From Rugamonas rivuli (GTDB lineage: Bacteria > Pseudomonadota > Gammaproteobacteria > Burkholderiales > Burkholderiaceae_D), in NCBI RefSeq assembly GCF_009380165.1, contig NZ_WHUF01000003.1, positions 62,001-126,000 of the forward strand: a DNA stretch of 64,000 bases, given 5' to 3'. The notes below the pieces were generated by a model, which ran no database searches, had not been told where the DNA came from, and was given only the letters and a program-made list of their open reading frames with translations. Position 1 is the stretch's first letter; each line of letters opens with the position of its first letter. This document shows positions 18,962 through 28,236 of this stretch, one piece after another. A program made the position numbers and the translations under genes.

Positions 18962-20118
18962 GCTCTGATTCTCTTATCTGTTAGTTCATTGCTCTGTTCG
19001 GTGCGGCGCTTGCTGCGGCGGTCGCGGGCATTGGCCCACGAATCGGGATCGGTCTCGGAGACGTGCTTCATCTCGCCGGCGCGGTCGACACTATAGTCCT
19101 TAAACACGATCATTTCATTTAACGAAACATTCGGTAACACGCGAGTGTACTCGAACAGCACGCTGCGCACGACCTTGGAACCGGCGCAGATGTGGCTGCC
19201 GTGGCCGATCCAGGTCGGTCCGACGATGTGCACGCCGGCCTCGACGCGGGTGCCGGAACCGATGTAGACCGGGCCTTCGATGGTCGTGCCTTCCCAGTCG
19301 ATGCTGGTGTTCAGGCCGACCCACAGGCCGTCGTTGATCTGGATGCCGGGCATGTGCAGGTGGGCCACTTCGCCCATCAGCACGCTCTGGCAGGTTTCCC
19401 AGTAATCGGTGACGCTGCCGATGTCGATCCAGTTGTAGTTGCGGGTCTGGGCGTAGAACGGCATGCCCTTCTCGGCCAGCAGCGGGAACAGCTGGGAGCC
19501 GATGTCGAAGGTCTGGCCCGACGGGATCAGGTCGATCACTTCCGGTTCGAAGATGTAGATGCCGGTGCTGACGAAGTTGGACTTGGCGTCCTGCTGGCTG
19601 GGCTTTTCCTGGAACTCGGTGATGCGGCCGTCGGCGTCCGCCACCACCACGCCGTAGCTGGAGACCTTATCCCACGGCACTTCCTTGGTGATGACCGAGG
19701 CCAGCGCGCCCTTGCGGCGGTGCTCGAACAGCGCCGACTTGATGTCGAGGTCGATCAGCGCGTCGCCGCACAGCACGATGGTGGTGTCGTCGAAGAAGCC
19801 GCCGAACTCCTGGATCTTCTTCATGCCGCCGGCCGAGCCCAGCGGCTGCGGCACGACTTCGCCGTCGTCGGTGGTGTAGCCTTCGAAGGAGTAGCCGATC
19901 TGGACGTCGTACTGGTGGCCCTCGCCGAAATACTCTTCTATCTTCTCATGCAAATAGCTGACGTTGACCATGATCTCCGTCACGCCATACTTGTGCAGAT
20001 GCTCGATCAGATAGGCCATCACCGGCTTGCCCAGGATAGGGATCATGGGCTTGGGCAAATCGTAGGTCAGGGGGCGCACGCGCGTGCCCTTGCCTGCTGC
20101 AAGTATCATTGCTTTCAT
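18958..20118 (-). CDS. NDP-sugar pyrophosphorylase with left-handed beta-helix tail
   Basis: The 386-residue protein starts MKAMILAAGKGTRVRPLTYDLPKPMIPILGKP, the sugar-nucleotidyltransferase signature, with GDALIDLDI and EFQEKP motifs. Residues of about 250-345 form hexapeptide repeats (VYIGSGTRVEAGVHIVGPTWIGHGSHICAGSKV). A basic, non-conserved tail of about 30 residues follows. The family covers mannose-1-phosphate guanylyltransferases and glucose-1-phosphate nucleotidyltransferases, and the sugar cannot be chosen from sequence. With a separate manC present, this may supply a second activated sugar. It overlaps manC by four bases and ends nine bases after galE. Confidence 0.85.
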   Translation of the reverse strand: MKAMILAAGKGTRVRPLTYDLPKPMIPILGKPVMAYLIEHLHKYGVTEIMVNVSYLHEKIEEYFGEGHQYDVQIGYSFEGYTTDDGEVVPQPLGSAGGMKKIQEFGGFFDDTTIVLCGDALIDLDIKSALFEHRRKGALASVITKEVPWDKVSSYGVVVADADGRITEFQEKPSQQDAKSNFVSTGIYIFEPEVIDLIPSGQTFDIGSQLFPLLAEKGMPFYAQTRNYNWIDIGSVTDYWETCQSVLMGEVAHLHMPGIQINDGLWVGLNTSIDWEGTTIEGPVYIGSGTRVEAGVHIVGPTWIGHGSHICAGSKVVRSVLFEYTRVLPNVSLNEMIVFKDYSVDRAGEMKHVSETDPDSWANARDRRSKRRTEQSNELTDKRIRA

Positions 20119-20127
20119 GGGAAGTTC

Positions 20128-21129
20128 CTATTCAGTAGGCGTGGTTTGCCAGCGCCAGGAATCGGCGCACATTTGCTCGACATTGCGCTGCGCCTTCCAC
20201 CCCAGCTCGCGTTCGGCCAGGCTGGCGTCCGCATAACACGCGGCGATGTCGCCGGGACGGCGTGCCACCAGCTGGTAGGGCACGGGACGTCCGCTGGCGG
20301 CTTCGAAGGCGCGCACCATTTCCAGCACGCTGTTGCCGCGGCCGGTTCCCAGATTGTAGGTAAAAATGCCGGCGGAGGTCGCCAGCTTGGACAGCGTGGC
20401 CAAATGGCCCAGCGCCAGGTCGACCACGTGGATGTAGTCGCGCAGGCCGGTGCCGTCCGGCGTCGGATAATCGCTGCCGTACACCGACAGGCGCTCGCGG
20501 CTGCCGTCGGCCACCTGGGCAATGTAGGGCACCAGGTTGTTGGGGATGCCGTTCGGCTCTTCGCCGATCAGACCGCTCGCGTGCGCGCCCACCGGGTTGA
20601 AGTAGCGCAGCAGCGCGATGCGCCAGCTCGGGTCGGCCTTGTACAGGTCGCGCAGCATCTCTTCGATCATCAGCTTGCTGCGGCCGTAGGGATTGGTGGC
20701 CGACAGCGGGAAGTGTTCGAGGATGGGCACCGAGGCCGGATCGCCGTACACCGTGGCCGAGGAACTGAACACCAGCGACTTGACGCCGGCCTTGGCCATG
20801 CATTCGAACAGCACCAGGCTGCCGGTGACGTTGTTGTCGTAGTAGCGCAGCGGCTGCTCGACCGATTCGCCGACCGCCTTCAGGCCGGCGAAGTGGATCA
20901 CCGAATCGATGCGGTGGGCGGCGAACACCGCCTCCACGGCGGCGCGGTCGCGCACGTCGGCGTCGACAAAGGTGAACGATTTGCCGGCGATGCGCTCGAC
21001 GCGCTGCTGCACCGAGGCCTTGGCGTTGGACAGGTTATCCAGCGCCACCACCTCGTGGCCGGCCGCCAGCAATTCCACCACGGTATGCGAGCCGATGTAG
21101 CCCATACCGCCAGTCACTAGTATCTTCAT
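20128..21129 (-). CDS. galE: UDP-glucose 4-epimerase
   Basis: I start at the ATG at 21129, which overlaps the upstream glycosyltransferase stop as ATGA, giving 333 residues, the usual GalE length. The Rossmann motif GGMGYIGSH, the SSATVYG block and catalytic YGRSK are present, followed by NPVGAHASGLIGEEP, GTGLRDYIHV and YNLGTGRGNSVLEM. All of these are typical of GalE. It interconverts UDP-glucose and UDP-galactose to supply galactosyl residues for the polymer. Confidence 0.94.
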   Translation of the reverse strand: MKILVTGGMGYIGSHTVVELLAAGHEVVALDNLSNAKASVQQRVERIAGKSFTFVDADVRDRAAVEAVFAAHRIDSVIHFAGLKAVGESVEQPLRYYDNNVTGSLVLFECMAKAGVKSLVFSSSATVYGDPASVPILEHFPLSATNPYGRSKLMIEEMLRDLYKADPSWRIALLRYFNPVGAHASGLIGEEPNGIPNNLVPYIAQVADGSRERLSVYGSDYPTPDGTGLRDYIHVVDLALGHLATLSKLATSAGIFTYNLGTGRGNSVLEMVRAFEAASGRPVPYQLVARRPGDIAACYADASLAERELGWKAQRNVEQMCADSWRWQTTPTE

Positions 21130-22373
21130 TTGCCCTCTTTCCGTAACGACGAGACCGCGCCAGGCAGCGGCGCGTTGGCCGAGTACAGGCGCTCGTAGGC
21201 GGCCAGCAGTTTCGGCGCTTCGTATTCCCATTCCAGCTCGTTGACCACGCGGTTGCGGCCGTAGGCGCCCATGCGTTCGCGCTGCGCCGGATCGTCCAGC
21301 AGCTCGACGATCTTGCGCGCCATGTCGACCGGGTCGTTCTTCAGCGCGTACAGCGAGGCTTCCTGCGCCGACACCTTGCCTTCGACCAGGTCGAACTGCA
21401 CGATCGGTTTGCCCAAGGCCATGTATTCCATGATCTTGTTCATGGTCGACTTGTCGTTCATGTCGTTGGCCACGTCGGGATTGACGCAGACGTCGGCGGT
21501 GTTCAACATTTCCAGCAGCTGCTGGTCCGGCACGCGGCCGGTGAAGGTGACGTAGTCGGCGATGCCCATGTCGGCCGCCATCTGCTTCATCTGCTCCAGC
21601 GAGGTGCCGCCGCCGACCAGGCCGAACTGCACGTCGGTGCGGCCCATGGTCTGGATCAGGTATTGCGCGGCCTGCAGCAGCAGGTCGATGCCTTCCTGCG
21701 CGCCCATCACGCCGACGTAGCCGACCAGGAACTGGCGGCCGCGCTTGAGCTCGGGCACCGGCGGCAGCACGCGCAGGCGGTCCAGCTTGGGTCCGCTGCG
21801 CACCACGTAGCATTTGTCGGCCGGCATGCCGCCGCGCTCGATCGCGATTTTTTTATACGATTCGTTGGTGGCGATCGAGACGTCGGCGGTCTTGAACGAC
21901 CAGCGCTCGAACAGCACCATCAGCTTGTAGAAGAAGTCGCGGCGGCCGAACTTGGCCTCGTACAGCTCCGGGTTGATGTCGTGGTGGTCGAACAGGAACT
22001 TCTTGCCCATCAACAGCTTGAAGAAGCCGCCGATCAGGAACAGCAGATCGGGCGGATTGCAGGCGTGGATGACGTCGAAGCCGCGCGCGAAATGCACCTT
22101 CCACGCCAGGCGGAAGGTGTGGAACAGCGCCAGCGAGTATTCGACCAGATAGCCCTTGGCACCCTCCGCTTCCAGCGGCAGGCTGTAGCGGTGGATGTGG
22201 ATGCCGTCGATTTCCTCGTAGCGGCTTTCATAGCCCTTGCCGGTCGGGCAGATGATGGACACCAGGTAGCCGTTGGCGTGCAGCGTGGTGGCCTCCTGCC
22301 AGACCCGGCGGTCGAACGGCGACGGCAGGTTCTCGACCAGGATCAGGACGCGGCGCTTACCAGCAGATGCCAT
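21126..22373 (-). CDS. Glycosyltransferase family 4
   Basis: The 415-residue cytoplasmic, membrane-associated GT-B enzyme has an N-terminal acceptor domain (LILVENLPSPFDRRVWQEATTL, then FDVIHACNPPDLL). The C-terminal donor domain has VGYVGVMGAQEGIDLLLQAA and the family's E-x7-E-type block (ALGKPIVQFDL). The opening is typical of GT4 enzymes in capsule and exopolysaccharide loci. It overlaps algD by 17 bases and galE by four. Donor and linkage are not predictable. Confidence 0.88.
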   Translation of the reverse strand: MASAGKRRVLILVENLPSPFDRRVWQEATTLHANGYLVSIICPTGKGYESRYEEIDGIHIHRYSLPLEAEGAKGYLVEYSLALFHTFRLAWKVHFARGFDVIHACNPPDLLFLIGGFFKLLMGKKFLFDHHDINPELYEAKFGRRDFFYKLMVLFERWSFKTADVSIATNESYKKIAIERGGMPADKCYVVRSGPKLDRLRVLPPVPELKRGRQFLVGYVGVMGAQEGIDLLLQAAQYLIQTMGRTDVQFGLVGGGTSLEQMKQMAADMGIADYVTFTGRVPDQQLLEMLNTADVCVNPDVANDMNDKSTMNKIMEYMALGKPIVQFDLVEGKVSAQEASLYALKNDPVDMARKIVELLDDPAQRERMGAYGRNRVVNELEWEYEAPKLLAAYERLYSANAPLPGAVSSLRKEGK

Positions 22374-23667
22374 CGTACTGCCCCCCGCTTTGCTCGGCGC
22401 TGATGCGCACCAGGTCGACCAGGTTCTGGCCCGGCTTCAGCTGGCCCGGCACGGTCTTGAACTCGGCCGCGCCGTTGCCGATGACGATGGTGTCGGCGAA
22501 GGCCAGCACTTCATCCATCGACTCGACCATCAGCTTGGAGATGTGCGGAATGTGGTTGAGGATGTAGTCCTGGTTGGCGCCGGTCAGCGCGGCCAGGTTG
22601 ACGTTCTTGTCGTACAGCTTCAGTTCGTAGCCCTTGCCCAGCAGGTGCTCGATGACGTCGACCAGCGGCGATTCGCGCAGGTCGTCGGTGCCGGCCTTGA
22701 ACGAGAAGCCGAGGATGCCGACCTTGCGCGCGCCCTTGTCCATGATCATCTTCAAGCCTTTTTCGACTTGCTTCTGGTTCGATGGCAGCACCGAGTTCAG
22801 CAGCGGCAAGTCCAGGTCCAGGCTGCGCGCCTTGTAGGTCAGCGCGCGCACGTCTTTCGGCAGGCAGGAGCCGCCGAAGGCGAAGCCCGGCTTCATGTAG
22901 TAGGACGACAGGTTCAGCTTGGTGTCCTGGCAGAAGATCTCCATCACCTTGTGGCCGTCGATGCCGACCGCCTTGCAGATGTTGCCGATCTCATTGGCGA
23001 ACGCCACCTTGACGGCGTGCCAGGTGTTGTCGGTGTACTTGACCATCTCGGCCGTCTCGACGTTGGTGCGCACCAGCGGCGCATCCATTTTCTCGTACAG
23101 CTGGACCAGCATGGCGCCGGCCTTCTCGTCGCTCTCGCCGATCACGGTCTTCGGCGGATGGTAGTAATCGTAGACGGCCGTGCCTTCGCGCAGGAATTCG
23201 GGGTTGTTGCAGACGCCGAAATCGACGCCGGCTTTCTTGCCGGAAGCCGCTTCCAGGGTCGGGATGACCACGCTGCTCATCGAGCCCGGCAGCATGGTGC
23301 TGCGCGCGACGACGACGTGGAAGCTGGTCTTTTCCTTGATCGCGGCGCCGATCTGCTCGCACACCTTGCGCACATGGCTCAGGTCCAGGTTGCCGTTCAG
23401 CTGCGACGGGGTGCCGACGCAGATCAGCGACATGTCGGTGTTCATCACGGCGTCGTGCACGTCGACGGTGGCGCGCAGGTGGCCGGACTTGACGGTGGCG
23501 GCGATCATTTCGCCGATGTCTTTTTCGATGATCGGAGTCGTGCCCTGGTTGATCAGGTCGACCTTGGTGCGGTTGGGATCGACGCCGACCACTTCATGTC
23601 CGTCGGTGGCGAGACAACCGGCGGATACTGCGCCCACATAGCCCAGGCCAAAGATACTGATTTTCAA
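22357..23667 (-). CDS. algD: GDP-mannose 6-dehydrogenase, AlgD type
   Basis: The 436-residue protein matches AlgD closely from end to end, from the NAD-binding start MKISIFGLGYVGAVSAGCLA to the terminus ending GICW. The catalytic cysteine is Cys 268 in GGSCLPKDVRALTY, the position I recall for Pseudomonas AlgD. Other conserved blocks are NNPEFLRE and SFKAGTDDLRESP. It oxidises GDP-mannose twice to GDP-mannuronate. With manC in the same operon this points to a uronate-containing polymer. No alginate polymerase, epimerase or Alg export genes are seen. UDP-glucose dehydrogenase is the main alternative, but the AlgD-specific similarity is strong. Confidence 0.88.
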   Translation of the reverse strand: MKISIFGLGYVGAVSAGCLATDGHEVVGVDPNRTKVDLINQGTTPIIEKDIGEMIAATVKSGHLRATVDVHDAVMNTDMSLICVGTPSQLNGNLDLSHVRKVCEQIGAAIKEKTSFHVVVARSTMLPGSMSSVVIPTLEAASGKKAGVDFGVCNNPEFLREGTAVYDYYHPPKTVIGESDEKAGAMLVQLYEKMDAPLVRTNVETAEMVKYTDNTWHAVKVAFANEIGNICKAVGIDGHKVMEIFCQDTKLNLSSYYMKPGFAFGGSCLPKDVRALTYKARSLDLDLPLLNSVLPSNQKQVEKGLKMIMDKGARKVGILGFSFKAGTDDLRESPLVDVIEHLLGKGYELKLYDKNVNLAALTGANQDYILNHIPHISKLMVESMDEVLAFADTIVIGNGAAEFKTVPGQLKPGQNLVDLVRISAEQSGGQYDGICW

Positions 23668-23700
23668 AATACACTCCTCAATGAATTGTCGATGCCACCG

Positions 23701-25713
23701 TTAATTTACTACCTGAACCGCGTCCGGCGTGGCATTCACCAGCAGCCGCAGCTCAGTCACTATTTCTGTCGTACCGTCTACGGTACCTTGCCATCGCAGC
23801 GTGTCGATAGCGGTTTTTTCGTCGAAGCGGCGCGAGATCCAGCCGCCGATCGGCGTGTCGCTGCCCCGCAACACTTCGGCGCCGCCGCCGAAGCCGCAGC
23901 GCAGCTGCAATTCGCTGCGCCGGCCCAGCACCCGCACCACGCCGTCGTTTAATTCAGTACGGCAACCTTCCGCCAGTTGCCAGTGCAGTGCAACATGATG
24001 CGAACCCCGACATTGTAATATGTCTTTGACAACGAGGGTATTTCTGTTCGTATCGAACTCGACCACCCGGCGGTGCGTCACCGGATCGGCCAGGCATTGA
24101 TAGCCATCGTGCTCGCCTTCGAAGCGCTGCAGCGCGCCGTCCGGCTGGTGCGCCAGCAGGCGCGCGTTGGCCTTGCGCAGCCACATGAAGTTGCCGCCGA
24201 TTTCAGACTGGTCGCGGTGGTCGACGCATACGGTATTGTGCGCCGCAGTACTGCGGAAGTAATCGCGCCAGGATTTTTGCGTATGGTAGGCGTAGGTGCC
24301 GGGATCGATCAGGAATTCCTCGCCGCCCAGCGACAGCGTGAACGCCAGCGCGTCGGCGTGGCCGTGGGCGGCGATCGACAGATAGCCGAGCGGCGCGCAG
24401 TCGGCCACCAGGCGCACTTCGTCGGCGCCGCCGAAGCGCTGGCCCAGCAGGTAGTAGCCGCCCTCGGGGAAGGCCATCACCGGCTGCTCGGCGCCGGCCG
24501 GCGCCAGGCTGTCCCAGCGCTGCTGGCCGGCGTCGCCGAACAGCCAGCGGGTCTTGTCGTCCAGCGCGCCGGCCTTGCGCTTGAAGTCGGCGCGGCCGAA
24601 CAGCAGCGCGCAGCTGGCCAGCAGCGAACGGTACGGCGACCAGCCCGCCTCGTGCGCCAGCCTCACCATCTGGGCGTCGTCGGCGTCGCCGGTCATCGGC
24701 ATGTGGCCGCCGGCGTCCAGCAGCGCGGCCAGGAAGTCGGCCAGCTTTTCCAGCCGCTGCAGATAGGCCGGCGCGAACGCCACGCCATGCGCCTGCCCCA
24801 CCAGGTGGCACAGCAGCATCATGTCCATCACTTCGTGCTGGTAGTAGACCGCCTGTTCCTTGTTGACGCCGTCGGCGGTGTTCTGCTTGAGCGCCTCCAC
24901 TTCCAGGCCGCGCTTGGACAGGGCCTGCCAGCGCGCCGAGTCCGGCCAGCACGGCCACACCAGGCTGGCGACGAACAAGCCCATGTACTCGCCGAACAGA
25001 TGGTTGTTGGCCGACGAGTGGCGCGAGAAATAGCCCTGGATGAAATGGCAGTGCTGGTAAATGCTGTCGAGCCACTGGCGCTGGAAGCGCTGGCCGTCGG
25101 CGCCGGCAAACAGCGGCGAGGCCGCGCCGCCCAGCAGTTCCCAGGCGAAGGCCCAGTTCAGCAGGCGCACCGCCAGTTCAAGCGAACTGGTCCAATGCAC
25201 GCCCTGCGGATACGGGCACTGGTCGAACCACGATTGCAGCAGCGCGCGGGCGCCGTCGGCGTAGCGCTGCTCACCGCTGCTGCGCCAGGCTTGCGCCAGC
25301 GTCACCAGCTCCAGGTGGCGGCTCGGTTCCCACAGGTATTTGATGTCGCCCACCACGCGCTCGCTGCGGTAGTCGATGGCCTTGCCCAGACCCATCGGCG
25401 CCTGGGTGCCGGTCTTGGGATCGCGGTTCCATTGCGGCGGGAAGCCCAGCGCGACGCCGCGCATGGCGAACACATTCCAGCGGCCGGCCAGGATGGCGTC
25501 GGCCGCGGCCAGCAGCGCGGCGGCGTCGCCGCCCTGGGCGCCGGCCGGCAGGAAGCGCGGCAGCGAACCCGGCAGCGCAGGCAGCGGCGGCCGGGCCGCC
25601 AGGCCGAGGCCGAACTTGCTGGCCTTCTTGCGCGCCATCTGTTCGACGCGCCAGACGATCTCGCCCACCGACATCAGTTTCAAACGATTGATTTTCCAGC
25701 CTAAAGTGCTCAT
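23701..25713 (-). CDS. Heparinase II/III-family protein (no signal peptide)
   Basis: The 670-residue protein has the heparinase II/III two-domain layout. The N-terminal alpha/alpha toroid includes WEPSRHLELVTLAQAW, FIQGYFSRHSSANNHLFGEYMGLF and EQAVYYQHEVMDMMLL. The C-terminal beta-sandwich includes SIAAHGHADALAFTLSLGGEEFLIDPGTYAYH and STAAHNTVCVDHRDQSE. These hold the Asn/His/Tyr/His residues expected for a polysaccharide lyase. There is no obvious signal peptide. Such proteins are common in EPS loci, where substrate and role are mostly unproven. Acting on the uronate polymer or its intermediates is inferred. It overlaps the upstream glycosyltransferase by four bases. Confidence 0.85.
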   Translation of the reverse strand: MSTLGWKINRLKLMSVGEIVWRVEQMARKKASKFGLGLAARPPLPALPGSLPRFLPAGAQGGDAAALLAAADAILAGRWNVFAMRGVALGFPPQWNRDPKTGTQAPMGLGKAIDYRSERVVGDIKYLWEPSRHLELVTLAQAWRSSGEQRYADGARALLQSWFDQCPYPQGVHWTSSLELAVRLLNWAFAWELLGGAASPLFAGADGQRFQRQWLDSIYQHCHFIQGYFSRHSSANNHLFGEYMGLFVASLVWPCWPDSARWQALSKRGLEVEALKQNTADGVNKEQAVYYQHEVMDMMLLCHLVGQAHGVAFAPAYLQRLEKLADFLAALLDAGGHMPMTGDADDAQMVRLAHEAGWSPYRSLLASCALLFGRADFKRKAGALDDKTRWLFGDAGQQRWDSLAPAGAEQPVMAFPEGGYYLLGQRFGGADEVRLVADCAPLGYLSIAAHGHADALAFTLSLGGEEFLIDPGTYAYHTQKSWRDYFRSTAAHNTVCVDHRDQSEIGGNFMWLRKANARLLAHQPDGALQRFEGEHDGYQCLADPVTHRRVVEFDTNRNTLVVKDILQCRGSHHVALHWQLAEGCRTELNDGVVRVLGRRSELQLRCGFGGGAEVLRGSDTPIGGWISRRFDEKTAIDTLRWQGTVDGTTEIVTELRLLVNATPDAVQVVN

Positions 25714-26771
25714 GCGCGCGCGAATCCCAGTTCTTGGTACAGTTGTTCAATGCGCGGCAAGACCGCGCCGCTGGCGAAAGTGGTTTCCACCTTGCGCCGC
25801 GCGGCCGCGCCCATGCGCTGCGCCAGCGCCGGATCGGCCAGCAGCTGGTCCAGGCGCGCGGTCAGCGCATCGATGTCGCCGGCCTGCACCAGGAAGCCTT
25901 CGACGCCGTCGCTGACCGCTTCCGGGATGCCGCCGACCGTGGTGCTGAGCACCGGCATGCCGGCCGCCATCGCTTCCAGCAAGCTCATCGGCAAGCCTTC
26001 GTTATAGGAAGGCAGCACGTAGATCGTCGCCGAGGCCAGCAGGCCGGCCTTTTGCTCCGGGCCGACCCAGCCCAGCATGCGGACCTTGTCGCCCAGCCCG
26101 CGCTGCCGCGCATAATCGGTGGTCTGGGCGGTCTCGCCGTCGCCGCCCAGCAGCGCTTCCGGCGCGGCCGGCAGGCGCGACAGGGCGTCGACCAGGTCGT
26201 AGGTGCCCTTGCGCTTGCCCAGGCGGCCCAGGAACAGCAACTGGCCGCTGGCGCGCGCCGACCACTCGGTGGCCGCCGGCAGCATCACCGGGTTGTAGAT
26301 CGCCTGCACCGGCGCGCGCACGCCTATGCTTTCCACCCATTGCTTCCACATGTCCGACAGCACCACCACGCGGTGCGCGCGGTTGAAGACGGCGCGGATC
26401 AGGCGGCGCCGCACCGGGCCGGATTCCTGCTCGTAGAAGATGACGAACTCGGCGCCGTGCAGGTGCAGGATGGTCGGAATGCGGAACAAAAAGGCCAGCA
26501 GGAACAGCGGCATCTTGCGCCAGAAGCTGGCGCGCGAAGCCACGTGCACGTGCAGCAGGCCGACCTTGAAACTGAGCAGCATCAACAGGTAGCGGCCGTA
26601 GGCGCGCAGCGCGGCGCCCAGCTTGGTCGCCGCGCTGCCGTCGCAATGGGTGGCCAGGTAGACGATGGGATAGCGCTGGAACAGGCCGGCGTCGCGGTAC
26701 ACTTTGACCACCGACGAAATGCCGCCCATGGTGTCGAAGCCGGTGCCGGCCATCACAATTATTTTGCTCAT
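25710..26771 (-). CDS. Glycosyltransferase family 4
   Basis: The 353-residue GT-B protein begins IIVMAGTGFDTMGGISSVVKVYRDAG and continues through FRIPTILHLHGAEFVIFYEQE. The donor domain contains LFLGRLGKRKGTYDLVDALSRL and the family's SYNEGLPMSLLEAMAAGMPVLSTTVGGIPE signature with its catalytic glutamates. It is a retaining GT4 and overlaps the heparinase-like gene by four bases. Its sugar specificity is unknown. Confidence 0.9.
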   Translation of the reverse strand: MSKIIVMAGTGFDTMGGISSVVKVYRDAGLFQRYPIVYLATHCDGSAATKLGAALRAYGRYLLMLLSFKVGLLHVHVASRASFWRKMPLFLLAFLFRIPTILHLHGAEFVIFYEQESGPVRRRLIRAVFNRAHRVVVLSDMWKQWVESIGVRAPVQAIYNPVMLPAATEWSARASGQLLFLGRLGKRKGTYDLVDALSRLPAAPEALLGGDGETAQTTDYARQRGLGDKVRMLGWVGPEQKAGLLASATIYVLPSYNEGLPMSLLEAMAAGMPVLSTTVGGIPEAVSDGVEGFLVQAGDIDALTARLDQLLADPALAQRMGAAARRKVETTFASGAVLPRIEQLYQELGFARA

Positions 26772-26805
26772 CGCGCCTGTTCAGGGTAATGGTTGCAGGC
26801 GCCCG

Positions 26806-28089
26806 TCATGCGGCTTCCTGCAACGAGATAAATTCAAACTTGCCATTGGGGCCGCGCGGGATCGCCGCCACCCGGTTCACGCTGACCGTCACGTTCGGCA
26901 CGCGCAGCAGGAAGTTGTCGACCAGCTCGGCCTCGTCGGCCGCCGAGAAGCCGGCCGCCACCACCACGTTCAGCTCGAAACGGGCGCGGCCGCGATACAC
27001 GATCTGCCCTTCCACCACCTGGTCCGCGCCCTTGAAGACGTGGTCCAGGCGGCCGATCTGGCGGCCGTCGGGCAAGGTGATCACGCGTTCCTTGCGGCCG
27101 CCGATCGCCTCCACCACCGGGAACTGGCGCCCGCAGGCGCACGGCCCCTCGCCCATCCGCACCAGGTCGCCGGTGCGGTAGCGCACCAGCGCCGTGGCCC
27201 GGTTGTTCAGGCTGGTGCCCACCAGTTCGGCCGTGCCGTCGCCGTTGTCCAGCAGCTCGACCATGCTGTAGTCGGTCAGCAGGTGGTAGCTGCCATGCTC
27301 GCAGTTGGCGATGGCGGCCACGCGCTCGGCCTGGCCGTACCAGTCGAACACCTTGACGCCGAACACCGCCTCGACCTGGGCCCGCACGTCGGCGTCCATG
27401 GTTTCGGACGAGGTCATGATGCCGCGCAGCGCCCCGCCCTCGTAACGCCGGCCCTGCGCATGCAGCCAGGCGGCGATCGCGGCGATGGATGAAGGATACG
27501 CGTGGATAATGACCGGATCATAACGGCGCAGCTCGTCGCAATAGGCGCCGATGGTGGCGCCGGCCAGATGGTAGGACGACATCATCAGCATCTTGCCCGG
27601 CCAGTCGTAGCACCAGTAGCGGCCGTCGGCCGGCTGGGCGTCGCACACCACGTCGCCGCGTATCCAGGCACGCCGCTGGCCCGGCTCGAAACCCATCCAG
27701 CGCAGGTGGCGGTGGATGAAGGCTTCCTCGCGCACCACGCAGGCCAGGTCCTGCACCACGGTCAGCGGCTGGCCGGAGCTGCCGCTGGTCTTGATCTTGT
27801 TGCGCAGCAGCGTGCCCAGGCCGCGCGGGCGCAGGTAGCGCTGCGGCGTGCCGCGCACGTCGGCCTTGGCCATCGTCGCCGCGCCGTCCGCCACCATGGG
27901 CACGGCGTTGGGCTGCGCCGGCACGGGCAAGCCCAGCAGGCGGCAGCGGGCCGCCACGTAGGCCGCCAGCGCCGGCGCCGAGCGTTCGTTGCGCGCCAGC
28001 TCAGGGTACAGCAGGGTGCGGGCGGCGACGCCGCGCACGGCGTCACGCAGCAGGGAGCGCAGCGAAAATTTTAACGAGTATTTCCACAT
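26806..28089 (-). CDS. CapK/PaaK-like adenylate-forming enzyme
   Basis: The 427-residue protein belongs to the phenylacetate-CoA-ligase-like adenylate-forming family often called CapK in polysaccharide loci. It has the nucleotide-binding P-loop KTSGSSGQPLTV, an aromatic DWYGQAERV motif and the YRTGDLVRMG motif with the conserved Asp. CACGR and GRKERVI follow. Catalytic motifs look intact. The acid substrate and the acceptor are unknown, and no acyl-carrier protein or thioesterase is encoded nearby. It could activate an organic acid for decorating the polymer. It lies between two glycosyltransferase genes. The 147-bp gap upstream shows no gene. Confidence 0.82.
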   Translation of the reverse strand: MWKYSLKFSLRSLLRDAVRGVAARTLLYPELARNERSAPALAAYVAARCRLLGLPVPAQPNAVPMVADGAATMAKADVRGTPQRYLRPRGLGTLLRNKIKTSGSSGQPLTVVQDLACVVREEAFIHRHLRWMGFEPGQRRAWIRGDVVCDAQPADGRYWCYDWPGKMLMMSSYHLAGATIGAYCDELRRYDPVIIHAYPSSIAAIAAWLHAQGRRYEGGALRGIMTSSETMDADVRAQVEAVFGVKVFDWYGQAERVAAIANCEHGSYHLLTDYSMVELLDNGDGTAELVGTSLNNRATALVRYRTGDLVRMGEGPCACGRQFPVVEAIGGRKERVITLPDGRQIGRLDHVFKGADQVVEGQIVYRGRARFELNVVVAAGFSAADEAELVDNFLLRVPNVTVSVNRVAAIPRGPNGKFEFISLQEAA

Positions 28090-28236
28090 GTTTAAAAGCT
28101 CTGGGAGCGCGCGCCAGTCAGCGCGCGGTGTTGGGAAAGGCTAGCGACTAGCAACAAAGCAGGGGCTGACGTCGGGCATTATATAGCAGTTTCGATATCC
28201 TTTCGGCAATCCCCGTACCGTGCGGGGCGGCGACAC

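Noticed and set aside
28090..28236. Inverted repeats GCGCGC and CCCCG/CGGGG between the CapK-like and GT4 genes
   Set aside because: Arms are short and GC-rich enough to arise by chance, and no T-run follows.
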